Source: Aphanothece cf. minutissima CCALA 015
GTDB lineage: Bacteria; Cyanobacteriota; Cyanobacteriia; PCC-6307; Cyanobiaceae
Assembly (NCBI GenBank): GCA_003003925.1
Contig: PVWP01000009.1
Location: 62,001-126,000, forward strand
Length of the DNA stretch: 64,000 bases
Reading direction: 5' to 3'
Part shown: piece by piece, positions 38,089 through 46,971 of the stretch
Numbering within the stretch: the stretch's first letter is position 1
Layout of the letters: every line of letters starts with the position of its first letter
Translations under genes and position numbers: made by a program
Notes under the pieces: model-generated
Databases searched by the model: none
Told to the model about the DNA's origin: nothing
What the model saw: only the letters and a program-made list of their open reading frames with translations

Positions 38089-39309
38089 AGGGTGTCGCTC
38101 TACCTCAAGCATCGACCGGGGCGCTCAGGCTTGTACTTCCAACGCGCTGTCCCCAAGGACGTCCAGCAGGCCATCGGAAAGAAGGTCTGGTCCATCAAGG
38201 CAGGGGACACCCAAGCCCAGGCCAGAGCGGCAGCCAACAGGCTCCTGGAGGCCACTGACAGGGAGATCGCCCAGGCTCGGGGGATTCCTGGTGGGGTGAT
38301 CGTCCCAGCGTCGGTCCGCCAACTCGATCCACGGTCGAGGGATGCCAAAGCGATGGCCAGGCTGGAATCAGAGGCCTGGCTGAGGGGCAAGACGGTGGCC
38401 GAGGTGCGGGACGCCAGCGAGCTGGACTGGGACACCTACATGACAGCCCTTCCCAGCGAACCCGACGAGATCGACAAGATTCGATTGCTGCCAAAGGCTG
38501 AGTTCAAAACCGCTGATGAAGTGATCGAGAAAGCAGCTCTCATCAAGAAGCCAGCGCAGCAGACTCTGATCGAGTGGAGGAGGCACCTCCATAGCTTCGT
38601 TCAACAAGCAGGGCTGAGGGTCCTAACCTTCGCCACCAAGGACCAGGCCAGAGACTTCCGTGACCATCTTCTTGAGCGGGGTCTGAAGACATCAACGATC
38701 AAAGTGCGAATCAGCTACTTGTCTGGTCTCTGGTCGGTAATGGTCGATGAGGGATGGGTTGCTGAAAACATCTGGAGTGGCATCACCAAGCGGATGAAAA
38801 CCGAAGTCACCCCGAAACAGATGATCGTGATTGAGCCTGTTGATGAAGCTGCTGAGGCCAAGCTGGTGGGTGACCACAAGTTGCTGTACTTGCTTCTCCG
38901 CTATAGCGGGATGCGCCTTGCTGAGGCTGCTGGCCTGAGGTTTGAGGATATCCGGGATGGGGTCATCCAGGTCCAAGCGTACGGGCTGAGGTCGGTGAAA
39001 ACAGGTCAGTCAGCTCGCCAGGTCCCTCTTCATCCGAAGCTGCTAGAGCTGAACTGGGATGGGACAGGAATTATCATGCCTAGATTCCACAACGCAAGAT
39101 CCAGCCGCTGGGGAGGGGGAGTGACCTGGAAAAGGAAGATCGGAATATCGCCGAAGGACTTGAGGGATCATGCCAAGCAGCGGATGCGGGAGGCTGGCAT
39201 CGACATTTCAGTCAGTCGAGCTGTCATGGGGCACACGGCGCTGAACGTGGGTGAAGCGTACGGGGCAATTTCGATGGAGTTGAAGAGAAGGGCGATTGAG
39301 GTTTTGTAA
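38077..39309 (+). CDS. int: Tyrosine recombinase (island integrase)
   Basis: 410 residues. The N-terminal SAM-like core-binding region reaches to about residue 255. The catalytic domain has RYSGMRLAEAAGL (Arg I), SPKDLRDHAKQRM (Arg II, with Lys in place of the usual His), VMGHTALNVGEAYGAIS (His and the nucleophile Tyr). All essential residues are therefore present with one common substitution. The frame opens at TTG 38077; GTG 38092 (MSLYLKHRPG) is equally plausible. It lies next to attL and points inward. Codon use is less GC-rich than in the flanks. Its last 12 residues resemble the remnant at 46042. Confidence 0.93.
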   Translation: MVLERVSLYLKHRPGRSGLYFQRAVPKDVQQAIGKKVWSIKAGDTQAQARAAANRLLEATDREIAQARGIPGGVIVPASVRQLDPRSRDAKAMARLESEAWLRGKTVAEVRDASELDWDTYMTALPSEPDEIDKIRLLPKAEFKTADEVIEKAALIKKPAQQTLIEWRRHLHSFVQQAGLRVLTFATKDQARDFRDHLLERGLKTSTIKVRISYLSGLWSVMVDEGWVAENIWSGITKRMKTEVTPKQMIVIEPVDEAAEAKLVGDHKLLYLLLRYSGMRLAEAAGLRFEDIRDGVIQVQAYGLRSVKTGQSARQVPLHPKLLELNWDGTGIIMPRFHNARSSRWGGGVTWKRKIGISPKDLRDHAKQRMREAGIDISVSRAVMGHTALNVGEAYGAISMELKRRAIEVL

Positions 39310-39371
39310 CGGTTGGGTCCCCACGGCGACTGGCCTAGGCAATTGAGGCGAGGACCCCGTCGGAACCACTG

Positions 39372-39602
39372 TCACCCCGGAAACTCGATTTGCAGTTGAC
39401 CTGGGGAAACGAAGGTCCGTGACTTCCTGCGCCGAGAGGGCTGGGCAGAAGGCGATGGTGCTGGAGTCGGGGGAACCGGGGAACAGGCCCTGCGGCGTTG
39501 GGGGCGCGGAGGGGGAACATCCCCTGGAGGGTTTCCGTCCTCGTCAGCGTTGTAGATGCTGGAAAGGAAATCCGACTGGTCGTAGTTGAAGCTGGATGGC
39601 AT
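39372..39602 (-). CDS. Small Pro/Arg-rich protein next to integrase, first copy
   Basis: 76 residues starting MPSSFNYDQSDFLSSIYNAD, with a middle rich in Pro and Arg and the end SRRRKSRTFVSPGQLQIEFP. I do not recognise a family. A homologue at 46106-46330 shares DGNPP, PQR-RA, QPSRRRKS and VSPGQL, and both lie convergently downstream of an integrase 3' end. This conserved context and protein-level conservation argue that the gene is real. Its basic, disordered nature could suit a DNA-bound accessory factor such as an excision factor, but that is inference. Confidence 0.65.
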   Translation of the reverse strand: MPSSFNYDQSDFLSSIYNADEDGNPPGDVPPPRPQRRRACSPVPPTPAPSPSAQPSRRRKSRTFVSPGQLQIEFPG

Positions 39603-40230
39603 GGGTCCTTCGCCGCATTGCTATCGACAGGGTATGGACCGCCTCTGAAATGCGGGTCCTCGTTGCGTGGACCACCGCCAAGGACTCTTAAAACGGCAAC
39701 GATCAGATCGTGGACTAGACCAATAGAACCGACTTGAGGGCAAACAGTGAGCAAACCGCCCACTATCGAACCCAGAGTTGGAAACATTTAAAACTAATTC
39801 ACTACTTTGTTCGGAAAAACCACAGCCCTTTTGGCCAGTGGGTATCAGAAAGAGGTCTGCGCGCAGCCCGTCGCCAGAGTTTGGCGGGACATACGGAGGC
39901 GAATCAACTCCAATGTCATTAGCACATCAGAGAAGGCTTTGGTGCTTCTGGGGGAAGGTGATATCTGAAAGTCGCTACACTAGGCAGTCCCTGCGGATTC
40001 AGCCGGACTGGGCTTTGGTTGCCACCAAAATGCTGTTTAGTGGGCCCACATAAGAAACAAGAGTTTGGACGCTCGCAGCCAAAAGCCTGCACCACTAAAG
40101 GCATGCGATTATGGTGCCCATAGAGTCTAACGCTCACAGGCTGCCGACAGGTCCGGTCGTGAGGTATTCTGAGAGAACCACAAAACAAAGTAGTCAAGTG
40201 GTGCTCACTTCAGTATAATCCCCAAAGGGC
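39603..40230. other. Island region without a convincing gene
   Basis: About 630 nt. Several short open frames on both strands overlap one another and none has a convincing start, composition or homologue. The first 60 nt next to 39602 resemble the region upstream of the second copy of the small gene at 46330 (GCATGGGTC, then GGGTATG.ACCGCCTCT-like sequence), suggesting a conserved promoter or 5' region. Confidence 0.5.
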
Positions 40231-40791
40231 ATGGACATACTAACATTCATACTCGGGGTCCTTTTAGGGGGCCTAACCTCTTGGGGAATCACTCACCGAT
40301 ATTACAAGAAAGCAGGTGAAGATCAGCAAAGAGAGCTGAACCAACTGAGAGCTGACCTTCGCTCAAAGAACACTCTTGCAGACTTTCAAGAACGCCTGAT
40401 CTCAGATGATTGGTCCAAAGAGTATGTAGAGAATCGTGAGGTTTGGATTTGTAGCGCTGACAATACCTTCCAAATCCACGAAAGCGAAGATCGTCGCCCG
40501 TTCCAGGAACCTTGGACGAAAGGATTTCCCAATCCGAGCAGCACTGCTTCAGAGATCCTTCTCAAGATCGGTCCTACGACAATCCAACAGGTGACCTTTG
40601 TATCCCTTGATGGTCATAGGGTCTTTGTTCCAGTACCCGAAATCCGCGGGCGTGGCGAGACAAGAGATCCAGAATACGTTTGGCCTAAGTCAAGTCTCGG
40701 CATGAAGGTGTGTAGTGTTATCGGGGAATACTACATCTATAAAGACATCAATGGGGTTGCACAGCGTACCGGTGTAAGGATTGTTGAATGA
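40231..40791 (+). CDS. Unknown membrane-anchored protein (186 aa)
   Basis: MDILTFILGVLLGGLTSWGI is an N-terminal membrane helix, followed by a short coiled coil (YYKKAGEDQQRELNQLRADL) and a globular domain of about 130 residues (WSKEYVENREVWICSADNTF to YYIYKDINGVAQRTGVRIVE). The arrangement, N-terminal anchor plus cytoplasmic sensor-like domain, occurs in many island-borne proteins of unknown role. No catalytic motif was seen. A/T-rich codon use suggests a recent origin. The next gene (40901) is on the same strand, 110 nt away. Confidence 0.75.
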   Translation: MDILTFILGVLLGGLTSWGITHRYYKKAGEDQQRELNQLRADLRSKNTLADFQERLISDDWSKEYVENREVWICSADNTFQIHESEDRRPFQEPWTKGFPNPSSTASEILLKIGPTTIQQVTFVSLDGHRVFVPVPEIRGRGETRDPEYVWPKSSLGMKVCSVIGEYYIYKDINGVAQRTGVRIVE

Positions 40792-40900
40792 GCTGGCCTA
40801 CAAAGCCTAGAGTCGTCAAGCCACCACTAATGCCCCAACAAGGTACAAAGTCTCTACCGATTACACAGAGGCGGAGTTAGCCGATAGAAGACTTTCCAAG

Positions 40901-41632
40901 ATGTCCAATCAAAATGTTAGTTCATGGGCTGTGCCTCTCAAGGGGCACTTATTCGACATTGAAGATCTGCCACTATACCTAAACGAGTCTCCGGTCGCCG
41001 TGATCAAGAGTGCAGAGAAATACTGGCTAATTCTTTCAAAGGGGTTGGCCGGTGAAACACACGATGGTGTACTCGAAATTGCGGAGAGATACCTAACGCT
41101 AATCAATGGGGCAGCCAGCCTTCTGATCGATGGATACAGACCAATTGAACTTGAGGGTGGAGTATTTCATGGCCTTGACGATGACGGGGAAATCGCTCAA
41201 GTTGTAGTTCCAGCAGGAACCATCGAAGTCCGCTGCAAATTTGGACACGTAACAATCTCAGCTGGCGGGGAACCCAGATTAGATGATCGGATAGGCTCGA
41301 TGAGTAGGATTATCAATGATGCAACTGGCAGTCAGGCAAAGGCTGATGCCTTGACAATTCTTGGACGTTCGTCTCCTAGCTGGTCGGAGCTTTACCTTGC
41401 CTTTGAGCTGGTGAAGGCAAATGTTGGCAGCCGTATGTTTACAGCCAAATGGATTAACCAGACAGATGCCACCCTTTTCACTCGAACTGCTAATAGCTAC
41501 ACAGCATTAGGTTCATCCGGACGGCATGGAAGGGACCGTGGCGACCCTCCCACAGAACCAATGGAGAAGCAAGACGCATTAGTTCTTGTGCGCTCGCTCG
41601 TTGCTTCGTGGTTCAGAGATCCTTGGACCTGA
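40901..41632 (+). CDS. Unknown cytoplasmic protein (243 aa)
   Basis: It begins MSNQNVSSWAVPLKGHLFDI and holds YWLILSKGLAGETHDGVLEI, LTLINGAASLLIDGYRPIEL, SRIINDATGSQAKADALTIL and SELYLAFELVKANVGSRMFT. The C-terminus, about residues 190-243 (TRTANSYTALGSSGRHGRDR...ALVLVRSLVASWF), resembles a pattern found in proteins annotated only as hypothetical. No signal peptide or membrane helix is seen. It may form an operon with the gene at 40231. I cannot assign a function. Confidence 0.75.
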   Translation: MSNQNVSSWAVPLKGHLFDIEDLPLYLNESPVAVIKSAEKYWLILSKGLAGETHDGVLEIAERYLTLINGAASLLIDGYRPIELEGGVFHGLDDDGEIAQVVVPAGTIEVRCKFGHVTISAGGEPRLDDRIGSMSRIINDATGSQAKADALTILGRSSPSWSELYLAFELVKANVGSRMFTAKWINQTDATLFTRTANSYTALGSSGRHGRDRGDPPTEPMEKQDALVLVRSLVASWFRDPWT

Positions 41633-42184
41633 AAAGGTCATAAATGCGGACAGGTTGACTCTAGAATGAATGGACTACCAAGCATAACATGGTTCTACTT
41701 TCTTCTCAGTGCCTACAACCTAGGAGCCTCGTCAACGCAAGTCTTCTCGAACAGTTACGAATTGGTAGAGTCTATCTTGCAGAGGGCTTACTATATACTT
41801 CAGCATCCAAGCAGCTCCGGATCAGCAGGGCGTCCGCGCCCGTATCGGCAAGAGTAAAACTCCAGGTATGGCTTAGTATGAGTTGAGGTGGACAGACGTA
41901 GGGAATAAATCTTTTCCTCATACTGGCAAAGGGAAAAGCCAACGGCCCAGGGGCACAGGCGAATTCATTAGTGATCGTGATCAACTCCCACATCACTTTC
42001 AAGATATAGGCGTGATTTCCCACCAAGTTGTTCATGCCTGCAGCTGAGAAAGCCGATGTTGGGGGGTGAGACCGTCAAAGGCCATAGTGGCCCCCAGTTG
42101 GTTGGATCAAGTGGCCATAGCTGGTATCTATTCCTCCTACAGCAGCCCTGTGCTCCCAGGGAGTCGTGGCAATGGCCCCGATGC
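41633..42184. other. Island region without a convincing gene
   Basis: About 550 nt between the 40901 gene and the convergent pentapeptide gene. Short frames exist (for example 41666-41857 on the plus strand and 41772-42035 on the minus strand), but they overlap, lack a plausible start and show no recognisable domain. No repeat or RNA gene was seen. Confidence 0.45.
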
Positions 42185-43294
42185 TCAATCCAGGCCCAGT
42201 TGTTTCTTCAGCTCGGGAGGGATGTACTTGGTGCCCTTGAAGGCTGCCTTGTCAGGCCATTGCGTCTCCTCATCCCAACGGACGCCGCTAAGAACCGCCC
42301 CGCTGAGGTCGGCCCCGGCTAGGTTGGCCTTGCTTAAGTTTGCATCGATGAGGTAGGCCTTACTGAGGTCGGCCCCACTAATGTCAGCCTTGGTGAGGTC
42401 CGCCTCGATGAAGATGGCCTTGCTGAGAGCGGCATCACTGAGGTCGGCCTTGAGGAGGTTGGCCCCGATGAAGTCGGTCTTGTCGAGGATGGCCCCGGTG
42501 AAATCGGCCATGATGAGGTTGGCCCTAGAGAGGCTGGCACCCGCGAGATTGGAGCCGCTGAGGCTGGCCCCGATCAGCTTGGCGTTGGTGAGGTTGGCCC
42601 GGCTGAGGTCTGCACTGCTGAGGTTGGCGAATTCGAGGTCGGCCCCCTGGAAGTCTGCATTTGCAAGTGGCACTCTGACTTGCTTGAACTTGATCAGCCC
42701 CACTTCCTGAAGGAACTGCAGAACTAAACCACGCCTGGTCTCCCCAGGCTCTGAAAGCTGTGATAAAGAGACAAGAGTCAGCGTTCGTGCCACTGAAGAG
42801 ACATCGTCATTCAATGCGCCTTTCTTCAGTCCCCTATCAAGGATCAGGCTTTCCATTCTTTCAAGATATTTGCTCAGCACAGCATCCTTCTGATTGTTCA
42901 CAGCGATCTGATTCTGACGTTGATTGTTCAAATTGCCGAAATATGTACCAAGCAGGGCAATCGTTAGCGGGACAGAAAGCTTGAGTGAAAGGTCTGCCCA
43001 ATCCCAGCCAGTTTTCTCTGACGCACCAAACCACCGCAAGAAGGAAGGACGCCACTGCAATAGCCGTGGACCCTCTAGCGCCCGCTTCGCATCGGTCCAG
43101 TTCTGCTCGTCGGTGCACCACGGGCGGCTTTGAGCAAGCTGTTCTGCGCGGGCTCTGATCGCGTCATCCGTCGGGGGCACTTTGTGCGGTGTAGCTCCTG
43201 CGGGTGCCCAAGGTCTCCAGCGCCAAGGAGGGATGCGGCCCAACGGTGATGTGTCACGCTCATCCACGCCCAGGCGCCCGTCACTGACTGACAT
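42185..43294 (-). CDS. Membrane-associated pentapeptide-repeat protein
   Basis: 369 residues. The N-terminal part (about 1-100) is cytoplasmic-looking with WTDAKRALEGPRLLQWRPSF. A hydrophobic segment follows (WADLSLKLSVPLTIALLGTY), then a short coil, and from about residue 210 a pentapeptide-repeat solenoid of A(D/N)LXX units: ANLSSADLSRANLTNAKLIG, ADLTKADISGADLSKAYLID, ANLSKANLAGADLSGAVLSG. The tail is GTKYIPPELKKQLGLD. Such solenoids act as structural domains; no partner can be inferred. I chose ATG 43294 (MSVSDGRLGV). This gene is convergent with the empty stretch to its left. Confidence 0.85.
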   Translation of the reverse strand: MSVSDGRLGVDERDTSPLGRIPPWRWRPWAPAGATPHKVPPTDDAIRARAEQLAQSRPWCTDEQNWTDAKRALEGPRLLQWRPSFLRWFGASEKTGWDWADLSLKLSVPLTIALLGTYFGNLNNQRQNQIAVNNQKDAVLSKYLERMESLILDRGLKKGALNDDVSSVARTLTLVSLSQLSEPGETRRGLVLQFLQEVGLIKFKQVRVPLANADFQGADLEFANLSSADLSRANLTNAKLIGASLSGSNLAGASLSRANLIMADFTGAILDKTDFIGANLLKADLSDAALSKAIFIEADLTKADISGADLSKAYLIDANLSKANLAGADLSGAVLSGVRWDEETQWPDKAAFKGTKYIPPELKKQLGLD

Positions 43295-43558
43295 TAGGGC
43301 CAATCACAGACAGCCACGCCTGAGGCCCTTGGGAAGCAGCAGGCAAATGGGAGCCCACCAAGCTGATTGAGGAGCCTCTCTCAGACTGTCCAGTAAAGAC
43401 AGGCACATGCTCCCCGGTAAGGGTGTCGATGCTTCGAGGGGACAGCCTTCGGGATCGAGATGCCAGAGGTAGCGGGTCATAGTGCTGGGGCGACCGCTTA
43501 CAGGGTTCCCGTTGGGGGTCGGTAGCACCGAAAATGGGGGAGCCCTCTGCCCCAGCAA

Positions 43559-44242
43559 ATGGGACTCCCTGCCCTCATCGCATCAGCCGTCCTCATCCTG
43601 GCCATGGCTCCTCTGTCAGCAATGGCGGCCACGGTGATCTCAGTCGGTGATGGCGACACCCTGAGGGTCGAGGAAGCTGGGCGGAAGCTCACGATCCGAG
43701 TGGCCTGCATCGATGCCCCAGAGACGGCGCAGGCTCCCTACGGACAGCAGGCAAGGCAGGCACTCCAGGCCCTGCTCCCAATTGGGTCCACAGTCACCCT
43801 CAAGGTCCAGACCAGAGATCGCTACGGGCGGACCGTTGCTGAGGTGTTCGCACCGAACGGCGCCAACGCAGGGCTGACCCTGGTGCAGCAGGGCAACGCA
43901 TTCGCATACCGCCAGTACCTGAAGCAGTGCGATGAGTGGGCTTACCTGGATCGGGAGAAGCTAGCAGAGCGCTACCGCATTGGGGTGTGGAGGTTTGACG
44001 GCGGGATCCAGCGCCCATGGGATTTCAGGGCAGCCCGGCGGGGAGGTCAGAGCCAGCCGGTAACCAGGCCACAGCGGCCGGTGAACCTCACAATCATCAA
44101 TGGTGGATCGAGGCCAAGCTCAGGGAGGCGGTGGTACTGCAGAAACGTGAGTTCCTGGGAGCATGCCCAGCAACTGCTGAGGGAAGGGCATACCTATTTA
44201 GATGGGGACGGGGATGGGGAGGCTTGTGAGGCGTTGAGGTGA
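43559..44242 (+). CDS. Secreted staphylococcal-type nuclease with excalibur domain
   Basis: 227 residues. A signal peptide (LPALIASAVLILAMAPLSAM, AA) precedes the SNase domain: VISVGDGDTLRV, RVACIDAPETAQAPYGQQAR (Asp pair and Arg in the catalytic site), VQTRDRYGRTVAEVF (catalytic Glu/Arg region) and LVQQGNAFAYRQYL. The C-terminus is an excalibur calcium-binding motif, WYCRNVSSWEHAQQLLREGH then DGDGDGEACEALR. It probably degrades nucleic acids outside the cytoplasm in a calcium-dependent manner. No partner gene is adjacent. Confidence 0.93.
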   Translation: MGLPALIASAVLILAMAPLSAMAATVISVGDGDTLRVEEAGRKLTIRVACIDAPETAQAPYGQQARQALQALLPIGSTVTLKVQTRDRYGRTVAEVFAPNGANAGLTLVQQGNAFAYRQYLKQCDEWAYLDREKLAERYRIGVWRFDGGIQRPWDFRAARRGGQSQPVTRPQRPVNLTIINGGSRPSSGRRWYCRNVSSWEHAQQLLREGHTYLDGDGDGEACEALR

Positions 44243-44326
44243 TGCCCCCCAAGCAAGGATGAAACGGACGCCACCAGTCGACCCTTCTCAAGAATTGCCG
44301 GGAATTGCAGACAAGGAATCCGCTGC

Positions 44327-44356
44327 TTGACACGGGGGAGGGCATAGGCCTATAAA
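44327..44356 (+). promoter_or_regulatory. Strong sigma70-type promoter
   Basis: TTGACA at 44327-44332 and TATAAA at 44351-44356 with an 18-nt spacer. The first ATG of the downstream gene (44365) is only 9 nt beyond the -10 box, so the mRNA would be leaderless or start at the internal ATG 44380. Confidence 0.7.
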
Positions 44357-44364
44357 CGACGAGT

Positions 44365-45507
44365 ATGTCGGACTCTCCAATGGCAAACAAGCTAGGGGTG
44401 CCAAAAGGAATTAAGTGCATAGGCTTCAAGCATCCGAATGGCTACTACACCATAATTGACTATAAGGTCGAAAAAAAACTGGGACGCATTCGCATTCACT
44501 GCCATGTCAACGGCAAAGGATGCAAAGGCGAAAAAGCAGACTGGCAAAGGAAGTCTGACTTCGACAGCGGCAAGATCAGTAGCTGTGGCTGCATCAGGAG
44601 GCAGCAACTTTCAGACCGAAGTCTTGAGCATGGGGATTCGCTGCCAAATAGCAAGTACGCACCCCTTTACAGAAGCTGGAAAAACATGAAGACAAGATGC
44701 AAACCGAGTTTTGTTCAGGCTGCAGACTATTTCCATAAAGGAATCAGAGTATGTGCCGAATGGGAGAATGACTATCAGGCATTCAAAGACTGGGCATGCA
44801 AGAATGGGTGGGAAAGTGGCCTCTCGCTGGATAGGATTGACAACAACAAGGGATATGATCCGGAGAACTGCAGGTGGGTCACTCAGTCAGATCAGGCTAA
44901 GAATACGTCGAGAGTACTCAAGTTTACCTACGATGGTGAGACCAAGAATCTGACGGAATGGAGCAAAGATCCTAGATGCAGCGTAAGCTACGAAACTCTG
45001 CTTGCGAGGCTCAGTATTTCTTCGTGGCCGTTCGCCAGGGCGCTGACAACTCCGCCAAGAAGTGCAAAGGTAAAAAGCACCGCACGGAGGAAGCTAAGGA
45101 ACATCTATTGGGCAATAAGAGACCGATGCTACAACCAGAGTAGTATCAGCTTTGCAAACTACGGGGGGCGCGGAATCCAGCTTTGCGCAGAGTGGATGAG
45201 TTCAATAGATGCATTTTTAGATTGGGCCATCGAACGCTACATTGATGGTTACGAACTTGATCGCATTGACAACAGCAGAGGCTACTCACCTGAAAACTGC
45301 AGATTTGTATCTAGGCAGGTCAACATCAAGAATCGTAGGAATACGGTTATGTTGGCATTCGGGGGCAAAGTAGCCACCCCAGCCGAATGGGCTCTAATGC
45401 CAGAAGCTGGTGAGGGTGTGGGAGCTGAGCAGATTCGACAAAGGAAAAGAAAAGGGTATACAGACGAAGAAGCGATTACGTTGGCACTGGGCCAACGGCG
45501 ATCGTAA
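44365..45507 (+). CDS. Tandem-duplicated HNH/AP2-like nuclease-type protein
   Basis: 380 residues. Two related domains are visible. The first (about 90-180) has YRSWKNMKTRCKPS, ADYFHKGIRVCAEWENDYQA, LDRIDNNKGYDPENCRWVTQ and SDQAKNTSR. The second (about 235-330) has YWAIRDRCYN, FANYGGRGIQLCAEWMSSID, LDRIDNSRGYSPENCRFVSR and VNIKNRRNT. This W-x-x-x-x-x-R-C...GGRGI...LDRIDN-x-x-x-Y-x-P-x-N-C-R-W motif set is common in phage proteins of the HNH/homing-endonuclease or AP2-like DNA-binding type. An N-terminal Cys-rich part (CHVNGKGCKG, SCGC) may bind zinc. A likely mobile nuclease or DNA binder. A strong promoter lies upstream. Confidence 0.82.
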   Translation: MSDSPMANKLGVPKGIKCIGFKHPNGYYTIIDYKVEKKLGRIRIHCHVNGKGCKGEKADWQRKSDFDSGKISSCGCIRRQQLSDRSLEHGDSLPNSKYAPLYRSWKNMKTRCKPSFVQAADYFHKGIRVCAEWENDYQAFKDWACKNGWESGLSLDRIDNNKGYDPENCRWVTQSDQAKNTSRVLKFTYDGETKNLTEWSKDPRCSVSYETLLARLSISSWPFARALTTPPRSAKVKSTARRKLRNIYWAIRDRCYNQSSISFANYGGRGIQLCAEWMSSIDAFLDWAIERYIDGYELDRIDNSRGYSPENCRFVSRQVNIKNRRNTVMLAFGGKVATPAEWALMPEAGEGVGAEQIRQRKRKGYTDEEAITLALGQRRS

Positions 45508-45937
45508 TTCTTCCAATGAAGGAAAGTGAGAATGAAAAGCACTGATGTGACTTGGTTTTCTGGAAAGCCCTCATCATTATCGCTAAGCTCTGAGACGGGA
45601 CTTAGCAGGGGAGACCCGCCCCCATGTAGAGAGTTCTGACTGTGTGCATGCGCCGCACCAACCGCCCCTAGTCAAGTTCAAGATCACCATGGATGCGATC
45701 AGTGTGGCCGCGAGACGATCCAAGACATCGTCGACGACAGCGGCACATAGCCGATCTAGCTGAGGCAGTGGAAACGCCAGCTCCTGTACGACGCAAACGA
45801 GCTGTGCACGAGGGGCATGAACATGAAGCACAAGAACGAGGGGTTGGGCAATGAGGCATAACAGTTGCGGCAGATGGAGGGGTTGCAAATGGGTCAGGTG
45901 TAGCCCAGAAAGAGTCTCAGCCGCTCTGATACCCTTG

Positions 45938-46042
45938 ATCTACGCAGGCTGGTCAACCACAACCACCCAGCGTCAGCAGGTAAAGGGCGCTGCTGGAGCT
46001 GCCTCGATGGAGCTGAAGCAGCAGGCTATTGAGGTGCTGTAG
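45938..46042 (+). pseudogene. Remnant of a second integrase, C-terminal end
   Basis: The reading frame ends SMELKQQAIEVL before a stop, matching the intact integrase end SMELKRRAIEVL. The catalytic Tyr segment upstream is degraded (GAAGAAS instead of EAYGAIS) and no integrase domain is recognisable further upstream. The sequence from 45508 to 45937 is otherwise without a clear gene. It is followed by the second copy of the small Pro/Arg-rich gene, just as the intact integrase is. I infer an older element now degenerate. Confidence 0.7.
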
Positions 46043-46105
46043 TGGTTGGAGGCTCCATGGTGGTGGGCCGGAAGCCGTCGAGGAAGTGTCCAACGGGCTA
46101 AGCGG

Positions 46106-46330
46106 TCAATCAGGAAACTGAAATGGCAGCTGGCCTGGAGAAACGTACCCCTTGGATTTCCTCCGCCGAGATGGCTGCCTCACTGGCAGTGGCGGAGTTG
46201 TCAAGGAGCGCGGTGACCGAGCCCTCCAGCGTTGGGGTTGCTGCAGGGGCATGTCCCATGGAGGATTCCCGTCCTGGTCTGCGCAGTAGGTGCTGAAAAA
46301 GAGGTCCAGCTGGTCGAGGCTGCCTGGCAT
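46106..46330 (-). CDS. Small Pro/Arg-rich protein next to integrase remnant, second copy
   Basis: 74 residues starting MPGSLDQLDLFFSTYCADQD and ending RRRKSKGYVSPGQLPFQFPD. It aligns with the copy at 39372-39602 across the whole length, with conserved DQ-DF/LFFS-Y-AD-DGNPP, PQRWRA, QPSRRRKS and YVSPGQL. I chose ATG 46330, which aligns with the start of the first copy; an in-frame extension to 46342 is less likely. Its position is convergent to the integrase remnant. Function unknown. Confidence 0.65.
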   Translation of the reverse strand: MPGSLDQLDLFFSTYCADQDGNPPWDMPLQQPQRWRARSPRSLTTPPLPVRQPSRRRKSKGYVSPGQLPFQFPD

Positions 46331-46599
46331 GGGTCGAATCACTGATGGCTGCCAAGAGGGTATGTATCGCCTCTTCAGCAGGCCCCCTTCCCCAGCCCAT
46401 TGGTTGCTTGGGGAGCCGACCAGACGCAGAACCCACCCCGCCTCCTGCCACGCAGCCGAGATCCAAAGGCCTCGGGAAAGCCACTGAACTCTTCACCAGA
46501 CTCTCAGCTAACGCGAGTTGCTTCTCAGGACGATATCGCGTAATGTCCCATTGAGACTGCTGATGTTTCGGATAAGCTGCAGTCATCAGCTCAACGGTC

Positions 46600-46827
46600 A
46601 TGTCATTTGAAGACTCCAGCATTCGTGAGGGATGCTTTGATCCACACGCCTATCTCCTGGGCGAGAATTCAGAAGAAGAGTGGGATGACCACGATCTACT
46701 GATGGATGGTCACTACGCTCGGGAGAAGGAAAAAGAGCGGGAACGGCAACAAGCCACCAAGGTCAAGGTAATTGTTGTCAACATGAATGCTTCTGCAGCA
46801 CTGTTGGGAGTGCTTAGGGCTGGATAG
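46600..46827 (+). CDS. Small acidic hypothetical protein (75 aa)
   Basis: MSFEDSSIREGCFDPHAYLL and an acidic middle (GENSEEEWDDHDLLMDGHYA) are followed by a charged helix (REKEKERERQQATKVKVIVV). No known domain. The codon use and acidic-basic pattern look protein-like, but no homologue is recalled and no strong ribosome site is seen, so it is a moderate call. Confidence 0.45.
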   Translation: MSFEDSSIREGCFDPHAYLLGENSEEEWDDHDLLMDGHYAREKEKERERQQATKVKVIVVNMNASAALLGVLRAG

Positions 46828-46971
46828 GAATACCAGCTTTCCGCTTCCTGTGGTCCTGGATACACGGCATGGGGCAGATGTTCATGTTGAACATGGGCCT
46901 GCCCATGGCAGATAAAGACAATGTTAGGTATAGTTCTAGAGTTAGAGATGCGACTTGGGTCATTCCAGAAC

